A stretch of DNA of 64,000 bases from JAOAPG01 sp963791575 (GCA_963791575.1 CAWBSY010000001.1:310001-374000); one strand, 5' to 3'; positions 44,915-55,063 are shown, counted from the first letter of the stretch. The notes: generated by a model not told the origin, from the sequence alone. Translations and numbers: made by a program.

Positions 44915-46391
44915 TTAAATTGGCGCTGACTGAGTGACCAAGGACTGTGCGGCTTTCAGCCTCGCCACGGTCCGCTGTTTTCCTAAAGCAATCATTACGG
45001 CAAACAAGCTCGGCGCGACTCCTTGTCCGGTCAATGCTACTCGCGCGCCGTTAATCAGTGCTCCCGCCTTCATGTTTTTTTCTGCTGCCATTTCTCGCAA
45101 GATCCGTTCTGTATCCAGCTCGGTAAAATTGTCGTCCGCTGCATACCGATTTCCCAAATCAACAATCATTTGCCGCACATTTTCGTCCTTCAAGAATTTA
45201 TCCGCAGCGGCAGAATCGACTGACGAAGTCATCCGTGAAAAATGCCCGGAAAGATGTCGCAAAATCCTTCAGATTACGTGCTCTCGGTTTTAGCAAATCA
45301 ATCGTAGACAGCAGGTATTCAGAGTTGTGCTGCGGATTGATGCCAGCTTTGTCCCACTCATTTTTGATCAAAGGCAGCAACTTTTGCGCTGGATAGGAAC
45401 GAATATATTCGGTGTTGAACCAGTCCAGCTTCGCTCGATCGAACACCGCATTTGACTTGGAAATTCCGTCAAGTCCAAAAAGCCGAATCAGTTCAGCATC
45501 GGCCATCACCTCAGGCGTGCCCTCGGGCGGAGTCCATCCCATAAGCGCCAGAAAATTGCGGAACGCTTCCGGGACGATGCCTTCATCGCGATAAGCCATA
45601 ACGCTGGTTGCCCCGTGCCGCTTGCTGAGCCGAGTCTTGTCAGCGCCGAGGATCAGCGGCACATGAGCAAATACTGGCATGGGTGCACCCAGAGCGTTGT
45701 AGATGAGGACTTGCTTAGGCGTATTCGAAATGTGATCCGCGCCTCGGATAACGTGAGAGATACGCATATCCACATCATCCGTAACAACGCTGAGGTGATA
45801 AGTCGGGCCGCCGTCGGAGCGAAGCAAGACAAAATCTTCCAGCTCCGTATTGGCGAACTCCACGCGACCGAACACCGCGTCTTCGAATGCTGTGCTGCCC
45901 GATGCGGGGACCGCAAACCGTACAACTCCCGATTCGCCTGCATGCCTGCGTCGTGCCGCCTCTTCTGGCGCGAGCTTGCGGCACGTTCCTTCATACTTCA
46001 GAGGCCGTCCCCCGGCAGCGGCAATTTGGCGCCTGCGTTCCAGTTCGTCCTTGCTGCAAAAGCAATAGTAAGCATGGCCCGATTCCACCAATTTCGCGGC
46101 ATTTGCTCGATATATTTCCGTGCGCTGCGTTTGGTAAAAAGGCCCTTCATCCCAATCCAGACCAAGCCATCGCATTCCCTGCAAGATTCCTTCAACCATC
46201 TCCTCGGTTGAACGTTCGAGATCGGTGTCTTCGATCCGAAGAACCAGCATGCCTCCAAAATGCCGCGCAAATAACCAGTTGAACAGCGCCGTTCTTGCGC
46301 CCCCGACATGCAGGTAGCCTGTAGGAGATGGAGCAAATCGAACTCTGGGCTTAATCGGTTTGCGTTCCGCTGGATTTGAGGATTCTGTCAT
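44915..46391 (-). CDS. gltX: Glutamate--tRNA ligase GltX, one apparent frameshift
   Basis: GltX charges tRNA(Glu). The N-terminal part (from ATG 46391) has the HIGH-type motif PSPTGYLHVGGARTALFNW, IEDTDLERSTEEMVEGI, and the KMSKS-type motif ADKTRLSKRHGATSV. Cys residues in YYCFCSKDEL and GTCRKL may bind zinc. The catalytic part ends at 45228 with FRAFFTDDF; the anticodon-binding end (VDSAAADKFLKDENVRQMI, ALINGARVALTGQ) continues in the next frame, from about 45226 to 44915. One extra base explains it. As the enzyme is normally essential, a sequencing error is likely unless a second copy exists. Confidence 0.85.
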
Positions 46392-46624
46392 TTGGGAAGT
46401 AACCAATTGCGATGTTACGGTTGTCGCAAAAGTCCGGTCAAGCGAGGAGCCGAGACACGCATAACTCGGCATCCGCGTACATGGAAGTCCCTATTCCTTT
46501 AGTGGGTTCCTGTTCTTTTATTCTATTGTGCTACGTCCAATCGTATGAAAGCATTGTATGTTGACGGTTCCCATTTCGACTTGCCGGGACGAATGGCGGC
46601 AACCTCAGGAGAGCCCTTTCCAGC

Positions 46625-49600
46625 GTGGAAACTATTGCCATTAGTACAGTGATCGTACCAGGCGTAGTCGCTCTATTGCTTTTTCTGGTGTTCACTTACC
46701 TTTACGAACAGAGCCGCCAACCGTATTTTCGCGCCTGGCAAATTGGTTGGGCGGCTTACACGCTGCATTTTGCTCTCGACGCCTGGGGGACGCTGCGTGA
46801 ACCGAATGCCATCCTCTCGTTTCTTGCCTCTCTGCTGTTGGTGGTAATGGCGCTCAGCATATTCGTCTCAACGCGCCTGATGCGAAGGCTAACCGGACCG
46901 GAACGGCGCGAGGCGTTCCGTCTACGTTGGTATGAGACCGCATTGGGCATCGTAGGGGGGGTGATCGCCTACTTGAATCTGCGTGGGCATTTGGCTAATG
47001 GCGTGTATCGGCCGGAAGTCCTACCCAATCCGCATTTCCGGTTAGAGATAGGCCTCGCGGCTGTACTTCTCTACTCGTCTTTTTATTTTTATCGTCACGG
47101 TCACCGAAAAAATTCGATTGCGTTCACCTTGTTGGCTGTCTCCCTCGCGTTCTGGGCGATGTTGATGGCCGTTGGACAATTCCACAGCTCTATCCTGGAA
47201 ACCTTCGGTGTCGCCGGTCACCTGTTAGGACCAGTGCCGCAAATGCTGCTTGGGATTGCTATGGTGATGGTCCTGTTTGAAAACGAGCGCAATGCTGTAC
47301 AGGAGAATGCGCTGGCGTTTTCCACTTTAGGTTCCGACCCTTTGCGACTGCTCGCATCCGAAGAATTAGTGCCGAGCATGCAAAGCATACTCGACCGCTT
47401 AGTCGCCCCATTGCCAACCGACAGGGCGGCGATTTGTATGACCGGACGCTGGCGTCCGGTGTTGCCCTCGGTACAGCGTGGTTTCTCCCCTGACTTCGTG
47501 ACCAAACTCGAAAAGAGCGGAGCGGGAGAATACATATGCGAACTCGCCTATAAACGCGGGGGATTTGTTACTTTTCAGAACGTATCGGAAATGGCGGAAC
47601 CGCTTCCGGCATTCCCCAGCGGAAAGTTCGAGCAATTCCGCCTCCTGCTTGTAGAAGAAAATATCCGCAATCTCACGGCGGTAAGTCTACAAACGCGGGA
47701 AAACAATTTTGGCGTGATCCTGTTTCCTCATGCTGAACGCCGAGTCTTTGGATCGTCCAACCTGCGGCTATTGATCGGACTTGCTTTGCAAATCGGACTG
47801 ACGATGGAAAATTATGTCGTCATGCACGATACGCAGCGCCGGACAAAGGAATACGAACTACTTACGCAGATTGGCCAGGTCATCAGTTCGCGGCTCGATC
47901 AGGATGAAGTCCTACGCGCCATTCACGAAGAGCTAGGACAGATCTTCGATACCCGCAACTTCTACATTGCTTTCCAGGAAAACGACAACATTCGCTTCGA
48001 GCTTGAGGTCGAGAAAGGCGAGGTTCTTCCCAAACGATCCAGGAAAGTCGTCAACGCTTTGACCGAGTACGTAATTCGCACTGGACAGCCGCTCCTGATT
48101 CGATCGGAGTTGGAAAAAGTTCGCGAGCGGCTGGGAGTGACGCATATTCCCACGGAACCGGCAAAGTGTTTTTGTGCCGCCCCCATTGTCTTTGGCGGAA
48201 AGCCCTGCGGGGTCATGGCGGCAATGAGCACAGACCGTGAATTTGTATTTGAGCAGCGCGATCTGGAAGTCCTGCATACCGCTGCAGGTCAGGTTTCAGT
48301 GGCCGTTGAAAACGCGCGGCTCTTCGCAGAAGAGCAACGCCGCTCTCGTCATTTGGCATTCCTGAACAGCATCTCGAAGACGGCAATTTCCAGTGAGGAC
48401 TCAGAGCAGATGCTGGCGGAGATTGTAGGCCATATTCAAAGAAATTTTCGCTTTGACCATATCGGTATTGGCATTCTCGATTACGCAACGAAGGATATTG
48501 AAATAAAGGCTGAAGCCGGAACAACGGCCAAGACTCTCGGAAAGCGCATTCCGCTGGGCGTGGGAATTTTAGGACGTGTAGCTCGAACCGGAGAAACGGC
48601 TCTAGTGCAGACCAGCGGGAATGGTCCCTTGCAAGGGGTGTTGCCCGGATCTCGTGCCGTACTCTGCATTCCTATCGCCTATGGTGACACATTGCTTGGC
48701 GTCCTGAATGTTGAAAGCCAAAACGAAGACGCCTTTGCACCTCAAGATGTACTCATCATGAACACGCTGGCGGACTTGTTAGCTACGGCTCTTCATAATT
48801 CGTTCGATTATCAAAAGCTTCAGCAGCAATCCATTACCGACAGTCTTACTGGAATCAAGACACGCCGATTCTTTTGGGAAGCGCTTTCTTCAGAGTGGCG
48901 ACGAGCCTCTCGGTCCGGTCGTCCGTTTTCTGTCGTTCTGATCGATCTCGATAAGTTCAAAGAGGTCAACGATTCATTAGGCCATCTGGAAGGCGACTTG
49001 GTTTTAGCCCGCGTGGGCCGCTTGCTTGAACAGAAGTGTCGCCAATCCAATGTCGTGGCTCGCTATGGCGGAGACGAATTCATAATTCTAATGCCAGAAA
49101 CCGGAGCCGAGCAGGCACAGATCCTGGCCGAGCGTTTACGTCTCTGGCTCGCCACCGATCCTATGCTGAGCGAACACCACATTACTGGCAGCTTTGGTGT
49201 CGCCAGCTATCCTGTTCACGGTCTCTCCGCGGAAGACATTATCCGGGTCGCCGACGCTGGCATGTACGTATCGAAGCATGCGGGCGGTGACCGCGTCTCG
49301 GCTGCTGAAGAATACGTTGACGACGAAACGGGAGCGGTTCATCGACAGTTGATCTCCGGCTACATCGAAGGATTTCTGCAGCGCCAGCATACCGGCCCGG
49401 AACATCTGGAAGAGCTTATCGGCACGCTGAAACAATTTGTCGCTGAAGACGGTCGTGATCTTCAATTATTGAAAGACTCGATTGAAGCGCTAACCCACGC
49501 CGCAGAGTTGCGGGAATCGCATAGTCCTGGACACGGTCAGATTGTCTCGCGCTATTGCGAAATCATGGCGCGCGCACTTGGATTCTCTCCTGAAGACATC

Positions 49601-50038
49601 GTCAATCTGGTTTATGCCGCTCGTGTTCACGATGTCGGTAAGATTTTTGTGCCGGAACGCATCCTCAACAAGTCCGGCCCTCTTACTGAAGAAGAATTTT
49701 ATTTTGTAAGAATGCACGCTCATTTAGGCGCGGAAATTTGCAGTGCGATTCCGAACAGCGCGGAAATACAAAAAGCAATTGAATGCCATCACGAGGCCTT
49801 CGATGGATCAGGATATCCCGCAGGTTTGCGCGGAGAAGAGATCCCGCTTTGGAGCCGAATCATAGGAATTGCGGATGCTTTCACGAATATGACAACCGAG
49901 CATTCATTTGCGCCGGCGAGAACCAGCGATCAGGCGCTCGCGGAGTTGAGTAAGCTTAGCGGAATCCGCTACGACGGAATGCTGGTGCGTATTCTCCTGC
50001 GCGAACTCAAGGCCGAACGCGCTTCCTCGAACCTGTGA
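46625..50038 (+). CDS. Membrane GAF-GAF-GAF-GGDEF-HD-GYP signalling protein
   Basis: A 1137-residue protein that seems to both make and break cyclic di-GMP. Residues 1-235 hold about seven membrane helices. Three GAF-like domains follow (about 240-395, 405-570 and 575-735), then a GGDEF domain (740-905) with YGGDEF at 814-819, and an HD-GYP domain (945-1130) with HDVGK near 1002 and GSGYPAGLRG near 1061. In front of YGGDEF the RxxD inhibitory site is RQSN, so product inhibition may be lost. The likely start is GTG 46625. Both catalytic domains look intact. Confidence 0.9.
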   Translation: METIAISTVIVPGVVALLLFLVFTYLYEQSRQPYFRAWQIGWAAYTLHFALDAWGTLREPNAILSFLASLLLVVMALSIFVSTRLMRRLTGPERREAFRLRWYETALGIVGGVIAYLNLRGHLANGVYRPEVLPNPHFRLEIGLAAVLLYSSFYFYRHGHRKNSIAFTLLAVSLAFWAMLMAVGQFHSSILETFGVAGHLLGPVPQMLLGIAMVMVLFENERNAVQENALAFSTLGSDPLRLLASEELVPSMQSILDRLVAPLPTDRAAICMTGRWRPVLPSVQRGFSPDFVTKLEKSGAGEYICELAYKRGGFVTFQNVSEMAEPLPAFPSGKFEQFRLLLVEENIRNLTAVSLQTRENNFGVILFPHAERRVFGSSNLRLLIGLALQIGLTMENYVVMHDTQRRTKEYELLTQIGQVISSRLDQDEVLRAIHEELGQIFDTRNFYIAFQENDNIRFELEVEKGEVLPKRSRKVVNALTEYVIRTGQPLLIRSELEKVRERLGVTHIPTEPAKCFCAAPIVFGGKPCGVMAAMSTDREFVFEQRDLEVLHTAAGQVSVAVENARLFAEEQRRSRHLAFLNSISKTAISSEDSEQMLAEIVGHIQRNFRFDHIGIGILDYATKDIEIKAEAGTTAKTLGKRIPLGVGILGRVARTGETALVQTSGNGPLQGVLPGSRAVLCIPIAYGDTLLGVLNVESQNEDAFAPQDVLIMNTLADLLATALHNSFDYQKLQQQSITDSLTGIKTRRFFWEALSSEWRRASRSGRPFSVVLIDLDKFKEVNDSLGHLEGDLVLARVGRLLEQKCRQSNVVARYGGDEFIILMPETGAEQAQILAERLRLWLATDPMLSEHHITGSFGVASYPVHGLSAEDIIRVADAGMYVSKHAGGDRVSAAEEYVDDETGAVHRQLISGYIEGFLQRQHTGPEHLEELIGTLKQFVAEDGRDLQLLKDSIEALTHAAELRESHSPGHGQIVSRYCEIMARALGFSPEDIVNLVYAARVHDVGKIFVPERILNKSGPLTEEEFYFVRMHAHLGAEICSAIPNSAEIQKAIECHHEAFDGSGYPAGLRGEEIPLWSRIIGIADAFTNMTTEHSFAPARTSDQALAELSKLSGIRYDGMLVRILLRELKAERASSNL

Positions 50039-50085
50039 AGCCAGTTCACTTGAAACTTCTGTCCTAAAACCTGACACTAACCTCC

Positions 50086-50862
50086 ATGGATATCTCTCTC
50101 AACGGCAAAGTTGCGCTCATTACCGGCGGCTCACGCGGGATCGGTGCCGCAACTGTCCGCATGTTTGTTGCAGCGGGCGCTCGCGTCCTCTTCAATTATG
50201 AAAAAGCTAGGGAGCAATCTGAAGAGTTGGTTAAGGAACTCGGTAACGAGAACTGTGCCGCGATTGCCTGCAATCTTTCAGGCACAGATACGGCTCACGA
50301 TTTGGTGGCAGCAACTGTCGACCGCTTTGGCCGTCTGGATATTCTCGTGGTCAATCACGGTGTCTGGCCTCCGCAGGATGCTCCCGTCGACAAGATGTCC
50401 GATCTGCAATGGCATAACACCGTAGCAATCAATCTCGACAGCGTCTTCGGCTTAATCAAGCACTCAGTCGCTCAAATGAAGACGCAGTCAAAATCCCCCG
50501 GTGCAGCCGGCCATGTTGTTCTGGTGAGTTCCACCGCCGGGCAGCGCGGGGAAGCCTTTCATTGCGACTACGCGGCGACAAAGGGAGCCCTCATCAGTAT
50601 GGTGAAGGGGCTCTCGACCGAGCTCGCCCGCGATGGAATCTACGTAAACTGCGTGGCGCCGGGTTGGGTCGCCACCGACATGTCCGCTTCCACGCTACAG
50701 AACTCTACGGCTCGCGAAAGGATTTTTGCATCCATCCCTCTGGGACGTGTCGGGAAACCGGAGGAGATCGCAGCACCTATTCTGTTTCTTTGCACGCCTC
50801 ATGCCGGCTTCATTACGGGAGAAATCTTCAACGTGAACGGGGGAGCTGTTCTGGTTGGATAG
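50086..50862 (+). CDS. Short-chain dehydrogenase/reductase (FabG-like)
   Basis: A 258-residue classical SDR. It has the cofactor motif TGGSRGIGAATV (residues 13-24), LVVNHGVWPPQ in place of the usual NNAG, the catalytic Ser in VVLVSSTAGQ and Tyr/Lys in YAATKGALISMVKGL. The end VAPGWVATDM and FITGEIFNVNGGAVLVG are normal. It reduces a ketone or oxidises an alcohol with NAD(P). The substrate is unknown. It starts 47 bases after the large signalling gene. Confidence 0.88.
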   Translation: MDISLNGKVALITGGSRGIGAATVRMFVAAGARVLFNYEKAREQSEELVKELGNENCAAIACNLSGTDTAHDLVAATVDRFGRLDILVVNHGVWPPQDAPVDKMSDLQWHNTVAINLDSVFGLIKHSVAQMKTQSKSPGAAGHVVLVSSTAGQRGEAFHCDYAATKGALISMVKGLSTELARDGIYVNCVAPGWVATDMSASTLQNSTARERIFASIPLGRVGKPEEIAAPILFLCTPHAGFITGEIFNVNGGAVLVG

Positions 50863-50958
50863 TCGTCTTTCGACCCTGCTCAGCATTCTTATAACCGCAC
50901 TAAACCGAATACCTGAGGCAGCTACAATTGGCGTGACCGCGTCTAACGGTTAGAAAGC

Positions 50959-51804
50959 ATGAAGTATCTTCTCGTCTTTATCTTTGTCCTGACAACAATT
51001 TCACTCAAAGCCTTGGCTGTGGCTCAGGCAAGCAATTCCGCGCCGAGTAATTCCTCCTCGCTTGTCGCTTCGCAGTCGGTTCCCCAAAATCAGCAAACCG
51101 ATCAGCAAAATGCCACGAAAGCCAAGGCACTACTCGATCAAATGATCCAGGCCTTGGGAGGACAGGCTTATCTGAACATCCAGGACATCTCGCAGGAAGG
51201 CCGTACCTACAGCTTCCATCTCGGACGGCCCAATAGCGCGGGAACAATATTTTGGCGCTTCTACAAATTTCCCGACAAAGATCGGGTGGAACTGACCAAG
51301 AAACGGGATGTAGTCGAAATCTTCAATGGCGACAAAGGTTACGAGATCACCTACAAAGGTACCCGTCCGAATGACGACAAGGAGCTAGCCGATTACCTAC
51401 GCCGCCGCCACTATGCCCTTGATTGGGTGCTTCGACATTGGCTGTCCGAGCCCGGGGTAGCGCTTTTCTATGAGGGACAAACTGTCGCCGACCAAAAGTC
51501 TGCCGAGCAGATCACCGTCATGAACTCAAAAAACGAGGCGGTGACGTTATACATCGATCTCAATACTCATCTGCCCGTTAAGAAGAGCTTCTCCTGGCGC
51601 GATCCGACCGACAAACAACGCAATGTCGAAGACGAAATCTACGACAACTACCGGCCCATCCAGGGCGTCATGACTCCTTTCGACGTAACTCGTTACTACA
51701 ATGGAGACATGTCGAACCAGCGTTTTATGACTGCTGTCAGCTTTAATAAAGGCCTGAACGACTCTCTGTTTGACGCCAATCCTACCAATGCCTCAAAAAA
51801 GTGA
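50959..51804 (+). CDS. Secreted protein of unknown function
   Basis: A 281-residue protein with a signal peptide (MKYLLVFIFVLTTISLKALA), a Ser/Asn/Gln-rich spacer, then AKALLDQMIQALGGQAYLNIQDI. The latter resembles the start of LolA-like or outer-membrane lipoprotein-sorting folds. The body has repeated beta-strand pairs (RVELTKKRDVVEIFNGDKGYEI, VTLYIDLNTHLPVKKSFSWRD). I do not assign a function; a periplasmic lipid-binding role is one inference. It is probably monocistronic. Confidence 0.7.
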   Translation: MKYLLVFIFVLTTISLKALAVAQASNSAPSNSSSLVASQSVPQNQQTDQQNATKAKALLDQMIQALGGQAYLNIQDISQEGRTYSFHLGRPNSAGTIFWRFYKFPDKDRVELTKKRDVVEIFNGDKGYEITYKGTRPNDDKELADYLRRRHYALDWVLRHWLSEPGVALFYEGQTVADQKSAEQITVMNSKNEAVTLYIDLNTHLPVKKSFSWRDPTDKQRNVEDEIYDNYRPIQGVMTPFDVTRYYNGDMSNQRFMTAVSFNKGLNDSLFDANPTNASKK

Positions 51805-51994
51805 CTCTTGGATGGCGAGAAGCTAAGTCATTAATTCTTAGCAGCTTGGGTCAGCATTCGATCTCAGCGTACATTAATAATCCATGTACTGTGGTTGATT
51901 TGCCACAGTCGAAGTTTCTAAGATCCTTGTAATCTACAGCCAGATCACTGCTTAAGACATCCTTCTGAGACATGAACAAACAATCCGCTCGGCA

Positions 51995-52870
51995 GTGGAG
52001 TGCCGGGGCATAGGTCTACACAGCGGAGCCCCAGTTTCCCTTCGCATTCTTCCAGCTCCTGCGGGATCGGGTATCGTTTTCCGCCGTTCTGATCTCGATG
52101 GATTCGAGGTCGAGGCCACGGGCCGAAATGTCGCGCGTGTCAGCTACGCCACGAGCCTCATGAAAAAGGGAGTGCTCATCTCTACTACCGAGCACCTTCT
52201 CTCCGCCTTCATTGGCACCGGAATCGACAATGCGATCGTCGAACTCGACAATCTTGAGCTTCCGATTCTAGATGGCAGCGCCCAGCCATTCGTGGAGCTC
52301 ATCCGCCGAGCGGGAATCCGATCTCAACGCCGCCCTCGGACTTATCTCAGAATTCTTCGGGAACTGGAATTACGCGAAGGTGACAAGTTCATTGGAGTTT
52401 ACCCGGCCGAAAGCTACTCCGTTTCTTACACAATTAACTTTCCTCACCAGCTCATAGGGAAGGAAACTTTCTGCGTAGATTTATCAGACGGAAATTACCT
52501 GAGGGAAATTGCAGCAGCCCGCACATTTGGATTTTTGCACGAGGCCGACGCGATGCGCCAACAAGGCTTGATCCGGGGAGCTTCTGCCGAAAACGCCATC
52601 GTGCTTACCCGCGACTCATTGATGAATCCGCCTTTGCGATTTGCCGACGAGTTCGTGCGTCACAAAATTCTTGATCTTATCGGAGACCTGGCACTGCTCG
52701 GAAAGCGTATCCTCGGAAACGTCGTTGCGGACCGTGCAGGCCACGCCATGCACACGGCGCTGGTATCACGTTTGCTCCGGGATAGGTCTCTTTGGGAGGA
52801 AACAACGCTCGAAGATGATCGAACCCACACACGGCCAATGGCACAGGCTGTCGTTCAGCAGGTTCTTTAA
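51995..52870 (+). CDS. lpxC: UDP-3-O-acyl-N-acetylglucosamine deacetylase LpxC
   Basis: LpxC carries out the committed, zinc-dependent deacetylation of lipid A synthesis. The frame from GTG 51995 (291 residues) begins MECRGIGLHSGAPVSL and has TTEHLLSAFIGTGIDNAIVELD with a zinc His, FVRHKILDLIGDLALLG and DRAGHAMHTALV with the others. Family members have about seven more residues before this, and EQTIRSAV is encoded upstream in frame, but no start codon goes with it. An ATG at 51972 is out of frame by one base. One missing G there would give MEQTIRSAVECRG. The start is thus uncertain. Confidence 0.88.
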   Translation: MECRGIGLHSGAPVSLRILPAPAGSGIVFRRSDLDGFEVEATGRNVARVSYATSLMKKGVLISTTEHLLSAFIGTGIDNAIVELDNLELPILDGSAQPFVELIRRAGIRSQRRPRTYLRILRELELREGDKFIGVYPAESYSVSYTINFPHQLIGKETFCVDLSDGNYLREIAAARTFGFLHEADAMRQQGLIRGASAENAIVLTRDSLMNPPLRFADEFVRHKILDLIGDLALLGKRILGNVVADRAGHAMHTALVSRLLRDRSLWEETTLEDDRTHTRPMAQAVVQQVL

Positions 52871-52875
52871 CCAAT

Positions 52876-53106
52876 TCAGTCAGCGGCTTGCGGACTCACG
52901 TCGCTGGTGTCCCAGAAACTCCCCTCTTGTATGAGCCGTTCCAGTTCCGCACGCGCTTTCGCCGTGAGTTGGGCCGCGTAGCTTTTTGCCGAATCCTGAT
53001 GTTCCGGGCCCAACGGTGCAACGCGAATTGCCAGAAGCGGCGCATCTTCTTCCAGCATTCGAACTAGTCGTTGCGCGCGACCAATCTTCGCATCAATAGA
53101 AAGCAT
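52876..53106 (-). CDS. Small hypothetical protein
   Basis: A 76-residue frame convergent with lpxC, starting ATG 53106 after GAGGTGC. It is polar and largely helical (AKIGRAQRLVRMLEEDAPLLAIRV, AAQLTAKARAELERLIQEG), without cysteines or a membrane segment. The frame could also start at a TTG 54 bases upstream. I have no function to suggest; a small regulatory or toxin-antitoxin-like role is not supported by a partner gene. Confidence 0.5.
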   Translation of the reverse strand: MLSIDAKIGRAQRLVRMLEEDAPLLAIRVAPLGPEHQDSAKSYAAQLTAKARAELERLIQEGSFWDTSDVSPQAAD

Positions 53107-53235
53107 CCCGTTCGCACCTCGATAATTTGTTAGGTTGCCGGGGTTTTCACCGGTCCGCAAGTTGTAAGCGAGGTACTTAGCAATGTTTTAAGTCTTTGAG
53201 GGAAGGCGAACTCTATAAACTGGTAAGAGAATCCT

Positions 53236-53736
53236 TTGCACAATATCGCTTATCTTTCGCTCGGATCAAATGTGGGTGATCGGGCCGACAACTTGAAAGC
53301 GGCCATTACTCGGCTGAGTACCGTAGGCACTGTGCTTGCGGTTTCCTCTTTCTACGAAACCGAGCCGGTCGAGTTCACCGCCCAGCCGTGGTTCCTGAAC
53401 TGCACCTTAAAGTTCGATACGCAGAAGTCGCCTAAAGAGCTGTTGACCGCGCTTCTTGCGATTGAACAAGACATGGGGCGGGAACGCAAGCAGGACAAAG
53501 GCCCACGCGTAATCGATATCGACATACTGATGTTCGGGGATTGCATAGTCGACACGGCAGAATTGACGATTCCGCATCCATCCATGCATGAGCGGAGATT
53601 CGTTCTGGAACCGTTAGCGGAAATTGCACCCGAGGTTTGCCATCCGGTATTAAAGAGAACGGTCCAAGAGCTCAGAGACGCACTACCAAGCGGACAAGCC
53701 ATTCGCAAAATTCCACATTCCGCACCTAAAGCCTAA
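53236..53736 (+). CDS. folK: 2-amino-4-hydroxy-6-hydroxymethyldihydropteridine pyrophosphokinase FolK
   Basis: FolK transfers pyrophosphate from ATP to the pterin precursor of folate. The 166-residue protein has the family N terminus AYLSLGSNVGDRADNLKAA, VLAVSSFYETEPVEF and the signature RKQDKGPRVIDIDILMFGD. Translation starts at TTG 53236. It lies 365 bases downstream of lpxC with a small opposite gene between. Folate supply links it loosely to purU and the T-protein-like gene. Confidence 0.93.
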   Translation: MHNIAYLSLGSNVGDRADNLKAAITRLSTVGTVLAVSSFYETEPVEFTAQPWFLNCTLKFDTQKSPKELLTALLAIEQDMGRERKQDKGPRVIDIDILMFGDCIVDTAELTIPHPSMHERRFVLEPLAEIAPEVCHPVLKRTVQELRDALPSGQAIRKIPHSAPKA

Positions 53737-53757
53737 AACCTGCTATCCGAAGCCTGT

Positions 53758-54408
53758 TTAGAGGATAATTCTGCTTCCAGCTTCTTCCGCTGCAGCAATA
53801 CCCGGCTTCTCTGGAAACTGCGCGAACAAAACATCCACAAAGGCCCGCGACTTCGGCCTTCCGTTCGTTCGAGCTTGCGCCATGCGAATCAAAAATACCA
53901 GAGCCCGCAGCACATCTGAATCGCGCAATCGCGTCTGGCCGGTGTGCTTCTGCTCTGCCTCCCGATATTCCTTCACCATACTTTGCAGTTCAGACACGAC
54001 GTTCTGCTGGCTCAAGCTGGTGATCGGAGGAGCATAGAATAGCCCCGAGTTGGCCAGCGTTTCGTAAGTCTTCGCCAGCGTGGAGAGAGCCGCGATCAAA
54101 TCAGCGTCTTTGATAGTTCGATCAGTCCGAGCGCTCTTGGTAAGCGCAAAGCTCAATCCCAGGAGCAAATGTTCCTGCTCATAAAGAAACTGCTCACCAA
54201 TATTCACCTGAGGAAATAACGCCGATTGATCCAAATCCTGCAAGGGGCGTGCCTTCTCGTGCTCTCTCGCCTGCCGCAGATAAGGACAGTCTGTAGGACA
54301 ATCGAGCGTTACTTCGCGACTCTCACCGCAACATTGAGGACAGATTCGCCCGTGAATTGCCGGGCAGAAACGTTTCTCTTTACGTTTCTCACAGATGGCA
54401 CAACTCAA
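53758..54408 (-). CDS. Cys-rich (zinc-binding) N-terminal domain protein
   Basis: The 216-residue product begins with nine Cys in about 45 residues (CAIC, FCP, ICPQCC, DCPTDCPYL), a likely metal-binding treble-clef or SEC-C-like module. A helical domain of about 165 residues follows (VNIGEQFLYEQEHLLLGLSFAL, VLRALVFLIRMAQ). It starts at TTG 54408, 5 bases after AGAGGTGA. I do not recognise the family; a nucleic-acid or protein-binding regulator is plausible but inferred. It is convergent with folK. Confidence 0.65.
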   Translation of the reverse strand: MSCAICEKRKEKRFCPAIHGRICPQCCGESREVTLDCPTDCPYLRQAREHEKARPLQDLDQSALFPQVNIGEQFLYEQEHLLLGLSFALTKSARTDRTIKDADLIAALSTLAKTYETLANSGLFYAPPITSLSQQNVVSELQSMVKEYREAEQKHTGQTRLRDSDVLRALVFLIRMAQARTNGRPKSRAFVDVLFAQFPEKPGIAAAEEAGSRIIL

Positions 54409-54660
54409 TTACTCACCTCTTGCGAACAATTATGACATGCGAATAGAACCGCATTGTTTGCCCGCAGGTTAGGTCCAGCCTTTGAAATCGCGGCTTTGGA
54501 CGACGCCGAAGTGCAGAAAATGCGTTTTTTGTGGTCTTTTTTGATTCCTCTAACCGGAAAACCGCATAAAAGGCGGGGAAAACACTGTTTTTCCACAGCT
54601 CAGAAGTATAAGATGCTGGCATCGCAGGAAAATTCAGATCGTAGATTCACAGGAGGATTC

Positions 54661-54963
54661 ATGGCTGCAGGTTTGACCAAGACTCAGCTCGTCCGTCATC
54701 TGGCGGAGAAGCTAGAAGTTAACAACAAGACAGCGGCGACATTTCTGGAGCATTTGGCTGATACCGCCATCAAAGAAACCAAGAAGAACGGAGTATTCGT
54801 AGTTCCCGGCATCGGACGCCTGGTGAAGGCGCATCGCAAGGCTCGCGTGGGACGCAATCCGCAAACCGGCGAACCGATTCAGATCAAGGCAAAGACCGTG
54901 GTGAAGTTCCGCGTGGCCAAGGCCGCGAAAGACGCGATCGCACCCAGCCCAGCCAAGAAGTAG
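54661..54963 (+). CDS. HU-family DNA-binding protein
   Basis: A 100-residue HU-type protein that bends and compacts DNA. The N-terminal helix pair TKTQLVRHLAEKLEVNNKTA, strands GIGRLVKAHRKARVGRNPQTGEP and the end KAKTVVKFRVAKAAKDAI match the family. The Ala/Lys tail is slightly longer than in E. coli HU. The open frame begins far upstream, but ATG 54661, with AGGAGG 6 bases before it, is clearly the start. It has its own terminator. Confidence 0.95.
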   Translation: MAAGLTKTQLVRHLAEKLEVNNKTAATFLEHLADTAIKETKKNGVFVVPGIGRLVKAHRKARVGRNPQTGEPIQIKAKTVVKFRVAKAAKDAIAPSPAKK

Positions 54964-54990
54964 TTTCAGATAAATACGAATACAAATGCG

Positions 54991-55014
54991 AAGGCCGGCT
55001 GAAGAGCCGGCCTT
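54991..55014 (+). terminator. Intrinsic terminator after the HU gene
   Basis: A 10-bp perfect stem AAGGCCGGCT/AGCCGGCCTT (54991-55000, 55005-55014) with a GAAG tetraloop runs into TTTTGCTTT. It starts 28 bases after the stop and is a textbook terminator. Confidence 0.9.
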
Positions 55015-55063
55015 TTGCTTTGCACGAATGTTCAAAAAGCACTTAACTACTCGTCTCAGTGGT

